Below the pieces are notes generated by a model. That model was not told the DNA's origin. It did no database searches and worked only from the letters and a program-made list of their open reading frames with translations. The position numbers and the translations under genes are program-made. A stretch of DNA of 64,000 bases from Streptosporangium album (GTDB lineage Bacteria; Actinomycetota; Actinomycetes; Streptosporangiales; Streptosporangiaceae), in contig NZ_JACHJU010000001.1 of assembly GCF_014203795.1 (NCBI RefSeq), forward strand, positions 434,001 through 498,000. The letters are read 5' to 3'. Shown here piece after piece: positions 33,667 through 41,392 of the stretch (position 1 is the first letter of the stretch; every line of letters starts with the position of its first letter).

Positions 33667-33916
33667 GATCTCGCGAGGCGCCGCGCCGGCCGCCGAGGGG
33701 CGTCTTCCCCCGCAGCGCGTGGCACTCGTCGACCTGCTGGACCGGCTGCTGGCCGGTGGCGTCGTCGTGAGCGGGGACATCGTCCTGTCCATCGCCGACA
33801 TCGATCTCGTGCGCATCTCGCTACGCCTGCTGATCATGTCCGTCCGGGAAAACGAGACGGCCGGGTGGGAGCCCACGACGGAGCGGGAGACCCGGTATGA
33901 ACCGGTCTGGAAGTGA
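33656..33916 (+). CDS. gvpS: Gas-vesicle protein GvpS (GvpA/J family)
   Basis: This protein of 86 residues carries a third GvpA-like core: VALVDLLDRLLAGGVVVSGD and IADIDLVRISLRLLIMSV. Streptomyces clusters name this copy gvpS. ATG 33656 lies within the end of gvpL, and its own end overlaps gvpK by 20 bp. Confidence 0.82.
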   Translation: MPPRISRGAAPAAEGRLPPQRVALVDLLDRLLAGGVVVSGDIVLSIADIDLVRISLRLLIMSVRENETAGWEPTTERETRYEPVWK

Positions 33917-34373
33917 GCCCCCCGTGGAAGGCGCGGGCCCGGCCCCGGAGACGCGGCGGCGCGACACCGCGGGAGGGAACACGGCGCCGCCCGACACACC
34001 GCGGTCGGACACGGCACCGCCGGACACAGCACAGTCGAATGCGGCGCGGCCGGACACGCCACAACCAGGCAGGGCGCGGCCGGACACGTCGCGGTCGAGC
34101 CGCTGGCGCATCGACACCGACTCGGAGAAGGTCGAGCGTGATCTGACCTGCCTGGTGCTCACCCTCGTCGAGCTCGTCCGCCAGCTGGTGGAGCGGCAGT
34201 GCGTGCGGCGGATGGAGCAGGGCGACCTGTCCGACGAGCAGATCGAGGCGCTGGGGACGACGCTGATGCGCCTCGAGGAGGCCATGACCGAGCTGCGCGA
34301 GCGCTTCGATCTGTCCCCGTCCGATCTCAACCTCGACCTCGGACCGCTCGGGACGCTCCTGCCCACGGACTGA
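33897..34373 (+). CDS. gvpK: Gas-vesicle protein GvpK with repetitive N terminus
   Basis: This protein of 158 residues has a GvpK domain at 70-158: VERDLTCLVLTLVELVRQLV, RRMEQGDLSDEQIEALGTTL, DLSPSDLNLDLGPLGTLL. The first 68 residues are low-complexity and rich in Pro-Asp-Thr, Arg and Ala, with five or six loose copies of an (R/P)PDT motif; this is not part of the usual domain. It is the last gene of the vesicle operon. Confidence 0.85.
   Translation: MNRSGSEPPVEGAGPAPETRRRDTAGGNTAPPDTPRSDTAPPDTAQSNAARPDTPQPGRARPDTSRSSRWRIDTDSEKVERDLTCLVLTLVELVRQLVERQCVRRMEQGDLSDEQIEALGTTLMRLEEAMTELRERFDLSPSDLNLDLGPLGTLLPTD
33958..34102 (+). repeat. Degenerate Pro-Asp-Thr coding repeat in gvpK
   Basis: Imperfect copies of a unit of about 15-21 bp centred on C(G/C)GGACAC encode (R/P)PDT motifs. 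It marks a disordered N-terminal extension of GvpK that could vary in copy number between strains. Confidence 0.5.
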
Positions 34374-34388
34374 ACGGTGCCGCGGCCC

Positions 34389-34556
34389 CTACCCCCAGTG
34401 GGGCGGACGATCCTCCAGCAGGCGGGCGTCATCGTCGTCGTCCGAGCCGCGCCATTCGCCCCACCCGAGATCGGTGTCGTCGCTGGTCTGGTCGGGCAGG
34501 ATCGGTGGCCCGTCGTCGGAGAGGTCGACGGGGCGCAGGTCGTCGGGCTCGTTCAC
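34389..34556 (-). CDS. Small acidic protein of 55 residues
   Basis: A GTG at 34556 opens a frame on the minus strand encoding NEPDDLRPVDLSDDGPPILP, DQTSDDTDLGWGEW and DDDDDARLLEDRPPHWG. Short acidic proteins with LPDQTSDDTDxGWGEW and a PPHW end are familiar to me from other actinomycetes, which supports its reality; function is unknown. It is convergent with gvpK (15 bp apart) and divergent from the STAND ATPase gene. Confidence 0.6.
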   Translation of the reverse strand: MNEPDDLRPVDLSDDGPPILPDQTSDDTDLGWGEWRGSDDDDDARLLEDRPPHWG

Positions 34557-34742
34557 TGTCACCTGTACATGCTAACCAGCGTCATGGTGGGTCATTCCTC
34601 CTCCGGAGAGAGCGTGTCGCCGTACGCCCGCGACTTGATGCCCGCGCGATTGCGGGCCAAAGGACAGGCAAGGGCACAGGCGGTACGATGCTGTGTCAGA
34701 TGTGAGCTACGCCCCCTGTCAGCTACCCCCGTGAGGCGGCCC

Positions 34743-36863
34743 ATGGCAACGCCATCAGGATGGCGGCGAGACGGCAATCTCCCCAACGAGCTGACCAGCT
34801 TCGTGGGACGCACCAGGTTGCTGACCACCCTCCGGCAACGGCTCCGTGAGCACCGTCTGGTCACCGTGACCGGCATCGGCGGTGTCGGCAAGTCCCGGAC
34901 GGCGCTGCGTATCGCGCATCTGATGCGCGGGCAGTTCAAGGACGGCATCTGGTTCGCCGACCTGGCGCGGCTACAGGACTCCGGGATGGTCCGGCACACG
35001 ATCACCTCTGCGCTCGGGATCGCCGACCAGTCCTCCCGCTCGGCGGACGAGACGCTGATCGAGTGGCTGGGCGACCGCGAGATCCTCCTGATCATCGACA
35101 CGTGCGAGCACCTGGTCGACGCCTGCGCCTCGCTCTTCGAGGACCTGCTGACCAGCGCCGGCGGTCTGACCATCCTGGCGACCAGCCGCCAGTCGCTGAA
35201 CGCCCAGGGTGAGCACACGGTCACCATCCCGCCGCTGGCCGTCCCCGGCGACGTGCCGGGGGAAGACGTCTTCAGCAACGAGGCGGTGCAGCTCTTCGCC
35301 GCGCGGGCGTGCGCGGTGGTGCCCACCTTCATGCTGGACGAGCAGAACATCGGCCCGGTGGCCGAGCTCTGCCGCCGCCTGGACGGCATCCCGCTCGCCA
35401 TCGAGCTGACCGCGGTCCGGATGCGCGCGCTGTCGGTGGAGCAGATCCTCGGTCTGCTGACCGACCGGTTCAGCCTCCTCGCGGGCGCCAGCCGTACGGC
35501 GTTGCCCCGCCACCAGACGCTGCGCGCCGCGATCGGCTGGAGCCACGAGCTGTGCGAGCCCGCGGAGCGGCTCCTGTGGGCACGGCTGTCGGTCTTCGCC
35601 GGTGACTTCGAGCTCGACGCCGCCCGCTACGTCTGCTCCGGGGATAACCTGCCCTCCGAAGACATTCTCGACCTCATCTCCAGCCTGGTGGAGAAGTCCA
35701 TCCTGCTGAGCGACGGCACGGTCTCGGGTCACCGCTACCGGCTGATCGACACCCTGCGCCAGTACGGCGAGGAGTGGCTGGAGAAGCTCGGCGAGACCGC
35801 AGCGGTCCGGGAGAGACACCGCGACTACTACATGCAGCTGGCCAAGAGGAGCGAGGACGCCTGGTCCGGCGGCCGCCAGGTCTACTGGTACGTCCGGATG
35901 CGCCACGAGCACGACAACGTCCGCGTGGCCCTGGACTACTGCCTGCGCGACCCCTCGCAGGTGCAGGCGGGGCTGAAACTCCTGTCCTCCCTGTGGTTCA
36001 TGTGGGTGGCCTGCGGGCTGGCCCGTGAGGGCAAGGTCTATCTGGAGAAGACCCTGGAGCTGACGCCCCAGCCGAGCCCGGAACGGTGCAAGGCGCTGTG
36101 GGTGCTCTCCTACATCCACAGCGCGCAGGGCAACATCGCGGGGGCCATCGACGCGGCCGAGAAGTGCAGTTCGGACGCCGTCCGGGTGGGCGACTCCGGG
36201 GCGGTCATCCTGGCCACCAAGATGCTCGGCACCGCCGCGTTCCTCCAGGGCGACCTGCAGAAGGCCAGTGCGCTGCTGGGCGTCGCGATCGAGTTCCACA
36301 AGAGCGGCCGGGAGCTCAACCCGGGGTTGCTCCCCTCGATCGTCGAGCTGTCGATGGTGCTGCTCATGCAGAACGACCCGGCCGAGGCCGAGGTGCTGCT
36401 GCGCGACTGCATCGCGGTCTGCACCCAGCGCGGCGAGCTGTGGCTGCGCTCCTACGCCATATACGCGCTGGCCAGTGTCCACCAGGCGATGGGCAACACT
36501 TCGGAGGCCATGGTCAACGCGCGCGAGTCGCTGCGGATCAAGCGTCAGTTCCACGACGTGCTCGGCATCGGTCTGGCGATCGAGGTGGTCGCCAAGCAGG
36601 CGCTGGAGAACGGGCAGCCGCTGCTCGCGGCACGGCTGATGGGTGCCGGGCACGCGAACTGGCGCACCTTCGGGATGCCCCAGATGAACTCGCCGTTCTT
36701 CAACTCGGAGCATGACCGGTGCATCAAGGAGTGCAGGCGCGTCCTCGGCGAGCAGACGTACGAGGAGACGTTCTCCCAGGGCAAGAAGCTGAACCTGGAG
36801 GAGTTGATCGAGCTCGCACTCGGCGACGAGGAGCAGGACGGCCCGCTCTCCCCGATGCGCTGA
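34743..36863 (+). CDS. AfsR/LuxR-type STAND ATPase with TPR region, no DNA-binding domain
   Basis: This protein of 706 residues begins with the familiar NLPNELTSFVGR motif of the 'ATPase + TPR + LuxR' regulators. Walker A GIGGVGKSRTALR lies at about 44-56, Walker B REILLIIDTCEHL at about 108-120, and the sensor-like LATSRQSL and GIPLAIELTAVRMR follow. A winged-helix region leads into TPR-like helices (410-650). Normally a BTAD/OmpR domain stands before the ATPase or a LuxR HTH after it; here neither exists, and the protein ends LNLEELIELALGDEEQDGPL. It must act through partners. Its stop abuts the terpene synthase stop with no gap. Confidence 0.82.
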   Translation: MATPSGWRRDGNLPNELTSFVGRTRLLTTLRQRLREHRLVTVTGIGGVGKSRTALRIAHLMRGQFKDGIWFADLARLQDSGMVRHTITSALGIADQSSRSADETLIEWLGDREILLIIDTCEHLVDACASLFEDLLTSAGGLTILATSRQSLNAQGEHTVTIPPLAVPGDVPGEDVFSNEAVQLFAARACAVVPTFMLDEQNIGPVAELCRRLDGIPLAIELTAVRMRALSVEQILGLLTDRFSLLAGASRTALPRHQTLRAAIGWSHELCEPAERLLWARLSVFAGDFELDAARYVCSGDNLPSEDILDLISSLVEKSILLSDGTVSGHRYRLIDTLRQYGEEWLEKLGETAAVRERHRDYYMQLAKRSEDAWSGGRQVYWYVRMRHEHDNVRVALDYCLRDPSQVQAGLKLLSSLWFMWVACGLAREGKVYLEKTLELTPQPSPERCKALWVLSYIHSAQGNIAGAIDAAEKCSSDAVRVGDSGAVILATKMLGTAAFLQGDLQKASALLGVAIEFHKSGRELNPGLLPSIVELSMVLLMQNDPAEAEVLLRDCIAVCTQRGELWLRSYAIYALASVHQAMGNTSEAMVNARESLRIKRQFHDVLGIGLAIEVVAKQALENGQPLLAARLMGAGHANWRTFGMPQMNSPFFNSEHDRCIKECRRVLGEQTYEETFSQGKKLNLEELIELALGDEEQDGPLSPMR

Positions 36864-37859
36864 TCAGTGGACGGAGGTCCCTCCGGCCTGCTGCCGCCAG
36901 GCGTCTGTGTAGCGTGAGCTGGTCAGCGAGTAGTCGACGCTCCCGCTGATCCAGAATTCCAGGCCGCGCACGTAGGCGAGCACCGCCTCCGAGCCGAGCG
37001 CCTCCAGTGAGGGGCGGACCGCCACCATGTCGGCGATGGCCCGGTTGCGCATCTTGCCGATCGTCTCCATGGCCCGCTGCCTGGAGTAGCGCCGGTGCCT
37101 GGCGAGCACGTTCACCAGGTTGTTGCAGGAGTTGCCGCCACTGCTCTCTTTGGCGTAGGAGATGAGGTCGTTGTCCCAGACGACGATGTCGTTGGCGCTC
37201 TCGGTTATCGCGCGTATCCCGGGGTGGCGCCATTCGTGAGGGGTGAGACGGCGGCCGCTGGCGACGTCGATGAGGGCGAAGACGGTGAGCATCGCTCCGG
37301 TCCGCCGCCTCATGAAGATGTAGTCGGCCAGGGGCGGCACCACCTCGCCATCACGGTTGGCCGCCTCCCAGACCTGGGCGGAGAGATATTCCTTGGTGAG
37401 GGTGCGCCAGCGGTCGAGCTGGTCGGCGTCGCCGAGGGCGGCGATCCTGCCCTTGATCTCCAGCAGTGCCTTCGCGAACACGTCGTCGACCGGCTGGCCC
37501 ACCTCCATGTCGTCCAGGACGGCATGGAACAGGGGCAGGTCGCGTGCCATGTCCGCGGCACGCCGGTCCGACTCGCAGAAGACGTCGTCGAAGGCGAACA
37601 GCCACACGCACCAGTCGGTCACCAGACGGAGCGTGTCGTGCTCGGCGTAGGGATACGTCCGGGCGGACAGCCATCCGTATTTCGCCTGCCGGTAGCGCTC
37701 CACCGAGTCTGGATCCTGAAGCATCCGCGAGTCGATGAGCCATTCGAGGGTCTCTTTGTCGACCTGTTCGACGTAAGGGTTCACCTCGCTGGGGAAGGGG
37801 CAGGGGAGCGGAGGGATTTGGAGATTTCGGGCGGCCTTATGAGCAATACGGGTTCCCAC
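36864..37859 (-). CDS. Class I terpene synthase
   Basis: This protein of 331 residues carries the bacterial terpene-cyclase motifs: DDVFCE at 91-96 (aspartate-rich DDxxxE), the NSE triad NDLISYAKE at 230-238, the effector RRRTGAML (Arg before the pyrophosphate site) and a C-terminal SSRYTDAW with the RY pair. It ionises a prenyl diphosphate in the presence of Mg2+ and cyclises it, probably farnesyl diphosphate by size, but the product cannot be predicted by eye. It is a stand-alone cyclase domain: no oxidase or prenyltransferase lies next to it. GTG 37859 is the only reasonable start; a TATAGG box lies about 32 bp before it. Confidence 0.88.
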   Translation of the reverse strand: MGTRIAHKAARNLQIPPLPCPFPSEVNPYVEQVDKETLEWLIDSRMLQDPDSVERYRQAKYGWLSARTYPYAEHDTLRLVTDWCVWLFAFDDVFCESDRRAADMARDLPLFHAVLDDMEVGQPVDDVFAKALLEIKGRIAALGDADQLDRWRTLTKEYLSAQVWEAANRDGEVVPPLADYIFMRRRTGAMLTVFALIDVASGRRLTPHEWRHPGIRAITESANDIVVWDNDLISYAKESSGGNSCNNLVNVLARHRRYSRQRAMETIGKMRNRAIADMVAVRPSLEALGSEAVLAYVRGLEFWISGSVDYSLTSSRYTDAWRQQAGGTSVH

Positions 37860-37913
37860 CCGTCAAGAATGGACGAAAAAAGGGTTTTTTCCTATACATC
37901 TAACAACACTGCA

Positions 37914-38321
37914 TCATAGGGAATCCGGTTGATGATTGAACCAATTTAGGTATTCATCCTGTCCGAAAATCCGGGCCGCCTCCCTCGCCGATGGAGTGCC
38001 CTCGTCCGGATCCGCACCGGCCGAAAGAAGTGCCCGGATCACCTCGGGCTCCTTCTTGAAGACCGCGCCGGACAGCGGCGTCTGCCCGCGGTCGTTCGCC
38101 CGCCCCGGGTCGGCGCCCAGGGCGGTCAGGGCGCGGACCGTCTCCGGGTGCCCGTGGTAGGCGGCGAGCATCAGCAGGGTGTCCCCGCTGTCGTTGGACA
38201 GGTTGGCCGGGACCCCGGCCTCCACATACGCGCGGAGCCGATCGGTCTGCCCGGTCCTGGCCAGGTCGAACAGACGGGTCGCGAACTCCTCCAGCTCCGG
38301 GTCAGGCTGCATGGGATCCAT
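37914..38321 (-). CDS. Ankyrin-repeat protein
   Basis: This protein of 135 residues contains three ankyrin repeats: GQTDRLRAYVEAGVPANLSN, SGDTLLMLAAYHGHPETVRA and RGQTPLSGAVFKKEPEVIRA. It is a small cytoplasmic protein-binding module, common in actinomycetes and of unknown partner. ATG 38321 is used; the longer frame to 38381 would overlap the promoter of the divergent PAC2 gene. Confidence 0.82.
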   Translation of the reverse strand: MDPMQPDPELEEFATRLFDLARTGQTDRLRAYVEAGVPANLSNDSGDTLLMLAAYHGHPETVRALTALGADPGRANDRGQTPLSGAVFKKEPEVIRALLSAGADPDEGTPSAREAARIFGQDEYLNWFNHQPDSL

Positions 38322-38422
38322 TGTGCCCCGATAGGGTGCCCATTGACCTTGGGGGTAGGCGGAATTCACCGGGGACCCCACGGGTTCATGTGAAGAGACG
38401 ACCGACGAAAGGCTGGAACACG

Positions 38423-39331
38423 GTGTTCGACCCGACGGATCTCTACCGGCTCAGCGGAGACGTCCCTGAGCTGACCGATCCGGTGCTGCTCTACCACTTC
38501 GACGGGTTCGTGGACGCGGGCGGTGCCGGACGGCTCGCCGTCGGCCACCTGCTCGGCGAGCTGGAGCACCGGGTCGTCGCGACCTTTGACGTGGACCGCC
38601 TGCTCGACTACCGGTCCCGGCGGCCGATCATGACCTTCGACACCGACCGATGGACCGACGTGGAGAGCCTGGAGATCGTCCTCCGCCTCGTCCACGACAG
38701 CACGGGCACGCCGTTCCTGCTGCTCAGCGGCCCTGAGCCGGACCGCGAGTGGGAGCTGTTCAGCGCCGCCCTCGACGCGCTCGCCACCCGGCTGAACGTG
38801 AGCAGTCTGGTGACCATCCACGGCATCCCGATGGCCGTCCCGCACACCCGCCCGCTGGGCGTCACCGGTCACGCGAGCCGCTCCGAGCTCGTCACCGGCC
38901 GGACCAGTGACTTCGGCAAGGTCCAGGTGCCCGGCAGCGTGGCCGCGCTGATCGAGTTCCGGCTCGGCGCCAAGGGCCACGACGCCCTCGGCTACGCCGT
39001 CCACGTCCCGCACTACCTCGCCCAGGCGGAGTATCCCGCGGCCGCGGTGACCGCTCTGGAGGCGATCACCGCGAGCACCGGCCTGGTGTTCCCGCTGGAG
39101 GGCCTGCGCGAGGCCGCCGGCCGGACCGACACCGAGATCGCCGAGCAGATCGAGGCCTCCGACGAGCTGTCCACCGCGATCACCGGGCTCGAACAGCAGT
39201 ACGACGCGTTCGCCACCGGCTCCCAGCGTGGGAGCCTGATGGCGGAGCCTTCCGAGATGCCCACCGGCGACGAGCTCGCCGCCCAGTTCGAGGCCTTCCT
39301 CGCCGAGCGCGACGAGCAGCGCGGTGACTGA
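38423..39331 (+). CDS. PAC2-family (proteasome-assembly-chaperone-like) protein
   Basis: This protein of 302 residues belongs to the PAC2 superfamily (COG2047-like), seen in PVLLYHFDGFVDAGGAGRLA, RRPIMTFDTDRWTD, LLLSGPEPDREWELFSAAL and AVHVPHYLAQAEYPAAAVTA. Actinobacteria have a proteasome, but a chaperone role of these proteins is not proven. GTG 38423 is chosen since the family begins VFDPxxLYxL. It overlaps the oxidoreductase gene by 8 bp. Confidence 0.82.
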   Translation: MFDPTDLYRLSGDVPELTDPVLLYHFDGFVDAGGAGRLAVGHLLGELEHRVVATFDVDRLLDYRSRRPIMTFDTDRWTDVESLEIVLRLVHDSTGTPFLLLSGPEPDREWELFSAALDALATRLNVSSLVTIHGIPMAVPHTRPLGVTGHASRSELVTGRTSDFGKVQVPGSVAALIEFRLGAKGHDALGYAVHVPHYLAQAEYPAAAVTALEAITASTGLVFPLEGLREAAGRTDTEIAEQIEASDELSTAITGLEQQYDAFATGSQRGSLMAEPSEMPTGDELAAQFEAFLAERDEQRGD

Positions 39332-40361
39332 CATCAGCGTCGGCCTCATCGGGTACGGCGTGGCCGGGGCGTTCTTCCACGCCCCGCTGATCGCCGCGAC
39401 CCCGGGGCTCCGCCTGTCCACCGTGGTGACCGGCGATCCCGGACGGGCCGCGGAGGTGAGGGAGAAGTACGGCGCGCGGACCGTCGGCGACGCCGCCGAG
39501 CTGTGGGACACGAGCGACCTCGTCGTCGTCGCCTCGCCCAACCGCACCCACGTCCCGCTGGCCGAGGCCGCCCTGAAGGCGGGCCTGCCGGTCGTGGTGG
39601 ACAAGCCGCTGGCCGCCACCGCGGCCCAGGCCCGTGATCTGGTACGGCTGGCACGCGACCTCGGCCTGATGCTGACCGTGTTCCAGAACCGGCGCTGGGA
39701 CGGCGACTTCCTCACGATCGAGCGGCTGGTCTCCTCCGGGGAGCTCGGCACGGTGAACCGGCTGGAGTCGCGGTTCGAGCGCTGGCGTCCCATCCCCAAG
39801 GGCGGCTGGCGCGAGCTCGGCGGCCCCGACGAGGTCGGCGGCCTCCTCTACGACCTCGGCAGCCATCTGGTGGACCAGGCCCTGCGCCTGCTCGGTCCGG
39901 TCACCCACGTCTACGCCGAGTCCGACATCCGCCGCCCGGGAGTCGCCTCCGACGACGACACCTTCATCGCCCTCACCCACACCGGCGGCGCCCGTTCCCA
40001 TCTGTGGGCCAGCGCGGTCGCCCCCCGGCTCGGCCCCCGCTTCCGGGTCCTCGGCTCCGAGGCCGGATATCTGAAGTACGGCCTGGACGTCCAGGAGGAC
40101 CGCCTGCGTGCCGGTCTGACCCCTGACTCCCCCGGTTTCGGCGAGGACCCCCGGGAACGGTGGGGCACCCTCGGTACCGACGACGCCAACCGCCCCGTCC
40201 GCACCGAACCGGGCGCCTACCTCGACTTCTACAGAGCTGTGGCGGCGGGCCTGCGCGACGGCACCCCGCCCCCGGTGGACCCGGAAGAGGTGGTGGAGGC
40301 CCTCACCGTCCTGGAAGCCGCCCGCCGGTCGGCCGCCGGACACCAGGTGGTCGCTCTCTGA
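39324..40361 (+). CDS. Gfo/Idh/MocA-family oxidoreductase
   Basis: This protein of 345 residues has the NAD(P)-binding GLIGYGVAGAFFHAPLI at 8-24, the catalytic-Lys motif VVVDKPLAATAAQA, and LYDLGSHLVDQALRLLG with the family's conserved Asp and His. It oxidises or reduces a sugar, inositol or similar substrate, which the sequence does not identify. It overlaps the PAC2 gene by 8 bp, so they share a transcript. Confidence 0.87.
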   Translation: MTDISVGLIGYGVAGAFFHAPLIAATPGLRLSTVVTGDPGRAAEVREKYGARTVGDAAELWDTSDLVVVASPNRTHVPLAEAALKAGLPVVVDKPLAATAAQARDLVRLARDLGLMLTVFQNRRWDGDFLTIERLVSSGELGTVNRLESRFERWRPIPKGGWRELGGPDEVGGLLYDLGSHLVDQALRLLGPVTHVYAESDIRRPGVASDDDTFIALTHTGGARSHLWASAVAPRLGPRFRVLGSEAGYLKYGLDVQEDRLRAGLTPDSPGFGEDPRERWGTLGTDDANRPVRTEPGAYLDFYRAVAAGLRDGTPPPVDPEEVVEALTVLEAARRSAAGHQVVAL

Positions 40362-40402
40362 GCGTGGCCGGAAGGGCCGCCGACCGGATCCTCCAGCAGC
40401 GT

Positions 40403-40451
40403 CGGGAGCCGCCTCCCCGGCCGTGACGGACGGGGAGGCGGCCGGCTCCCG
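40403..40451. terminator. Bidirectional terminator hairpin
   Basis: CGGGAGCC and GCCTCCCCG (40403-40419) pair with CGGGGAGGC (40431-40439) and GGCTCCCG (40444-40451) with a four-base bulge. It lies between the convergent oxidoreductase and phosphatase genes, 42 bp and 8 bp from their stops. Confidence 0.6.
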
Positions 40452-40458
40452 GCCGGGG

Positions 40459-41268
40459 TCAGTCGCGCAGGCGGGAGCGGAGCGCTCCGGAGTCGGACTC
40501 GGTCCACCCCTGGGTGGCGAGCCACGGCAGAGGTCCGCCGAAACGGTCGTCGAGCACCCCGAGGAACTGCTCGATGTACTCCCGGCGTGGCCGGTGGTCG
40601 TCGGCCGGGCGGGAGTCGAGGTCGTCGCGGTAGGTGGCACTGCCGCGCAGGCGTGCCAGGATGCCCTCCAGCCGGTCACCGGTGGCGGTGTAGTCGGTGA
40701 CGATCGCCTCCCGGGTGGCTCCGGCGACCTCCAGCGCCAGGGCGCAGACGACCCCGGTGCGGTCCTTGCCCGCCGCGCAGTGCACGACGGCGGCACCGTC
40801 GTAGTGCGCCATGGCGCGCAGCGCGGCCAGCACCGAGTCGGGACGGTCACGGAGGTAGTTGTAGTAGAACCCGGTCACCTTGAGCTCGGCCAGATCCTCC
40901 TCGCTCCGCTCCTGCCAGGGCAGCACCCGGTCGGCGTCGATCCGGTCGACCCGGTCGGCCTCGACGTCGGTGTGCCTGCCTCCCTCGGCGAACAGGGTGA
41001 GGTGGTGAATGCTGATCTCCGGCACCGCCGTGAGCGGCCCGGGGCCCTCCAGGGACACCTCGGCGCCGGAGCGCAGGTCGATGACATGGCGGAGCTTGAG
41101 CTCACCGACGAGGAGCCTGACGTCGCGCTCCGTCAGCCCCTGCAGGTTGTCCGACCGGTACACCCGGCCGAAACTCGTGGTCCCGCCGTCCACCGTGGCG
41201 AGCCCGCCGAGGTCGCGAACGTTGACGGCACCTTCAAGATCGATCCATCGCGTGAAGTCGTTCATCAT
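40459..41268 (-). CDS. Tyrosine/serine protein phosphatase (Y_phosphatase3)
   Basis: This protein of 269 residues has the P-loop HCAAGKDRTGVV (nucleophile Cys, Lys-Asp-Arg typical of PtpB-like dual enzymes), NVRDLGGLATVDGG near the N terminus and VIDLRSGAEVS. It removes phosphate from proteins or from phosphoinositides, as MptpB does. Two ATGs stand together at 41268 and 41265. TATAGG lies about 7 bases before the first, so the mRNA may be leaderless. Confidence 0.87.
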   Translation of the reverse strand: MMNDFTRWIDLEGAVNVRDLGGLATVDGGTTSFGRVYRSDNLQGLTERDVRLLVGELKLRHVIDLRSGAEVSLEGPGPLTAVPEISIHHLTLFAEGGRHTDVEADRVDRIDADRVLPWQERSEEDLAELKVTGFYYNYLRDRPDSVLAALRAMAHYDGAAVVHCAAGKDRTGVVCALALEVAGATREAIVTDYTATGDRLEGILARLRGSATYRDDLDSRPADDHRPRREYIEQFLGVLDDRFGGPLPWLATQGWTESDSGALRSRLRD

Positions 41269-41392
41269 CGATGAGCCTATACGCCGGGGTATGGCCGCGC
41301 GGTTAACGCCCGATGCTCATTGCCGCAACGCCGGCGGGCAGGAAGGGCCGCCGATCGCCGTGCCCCTACGCCGCGCGGGCGCCCAACCCGCC

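Noticed and set aside
37875..37891. GAAAAAA-GGG-TTTTTTC as a terminator
   Set aside because: The stem is all A-T with a three-base loop and no GC clamp, so it is too weak. It more likely marks AT-rich promoter DNA of the terpene synthase gene.
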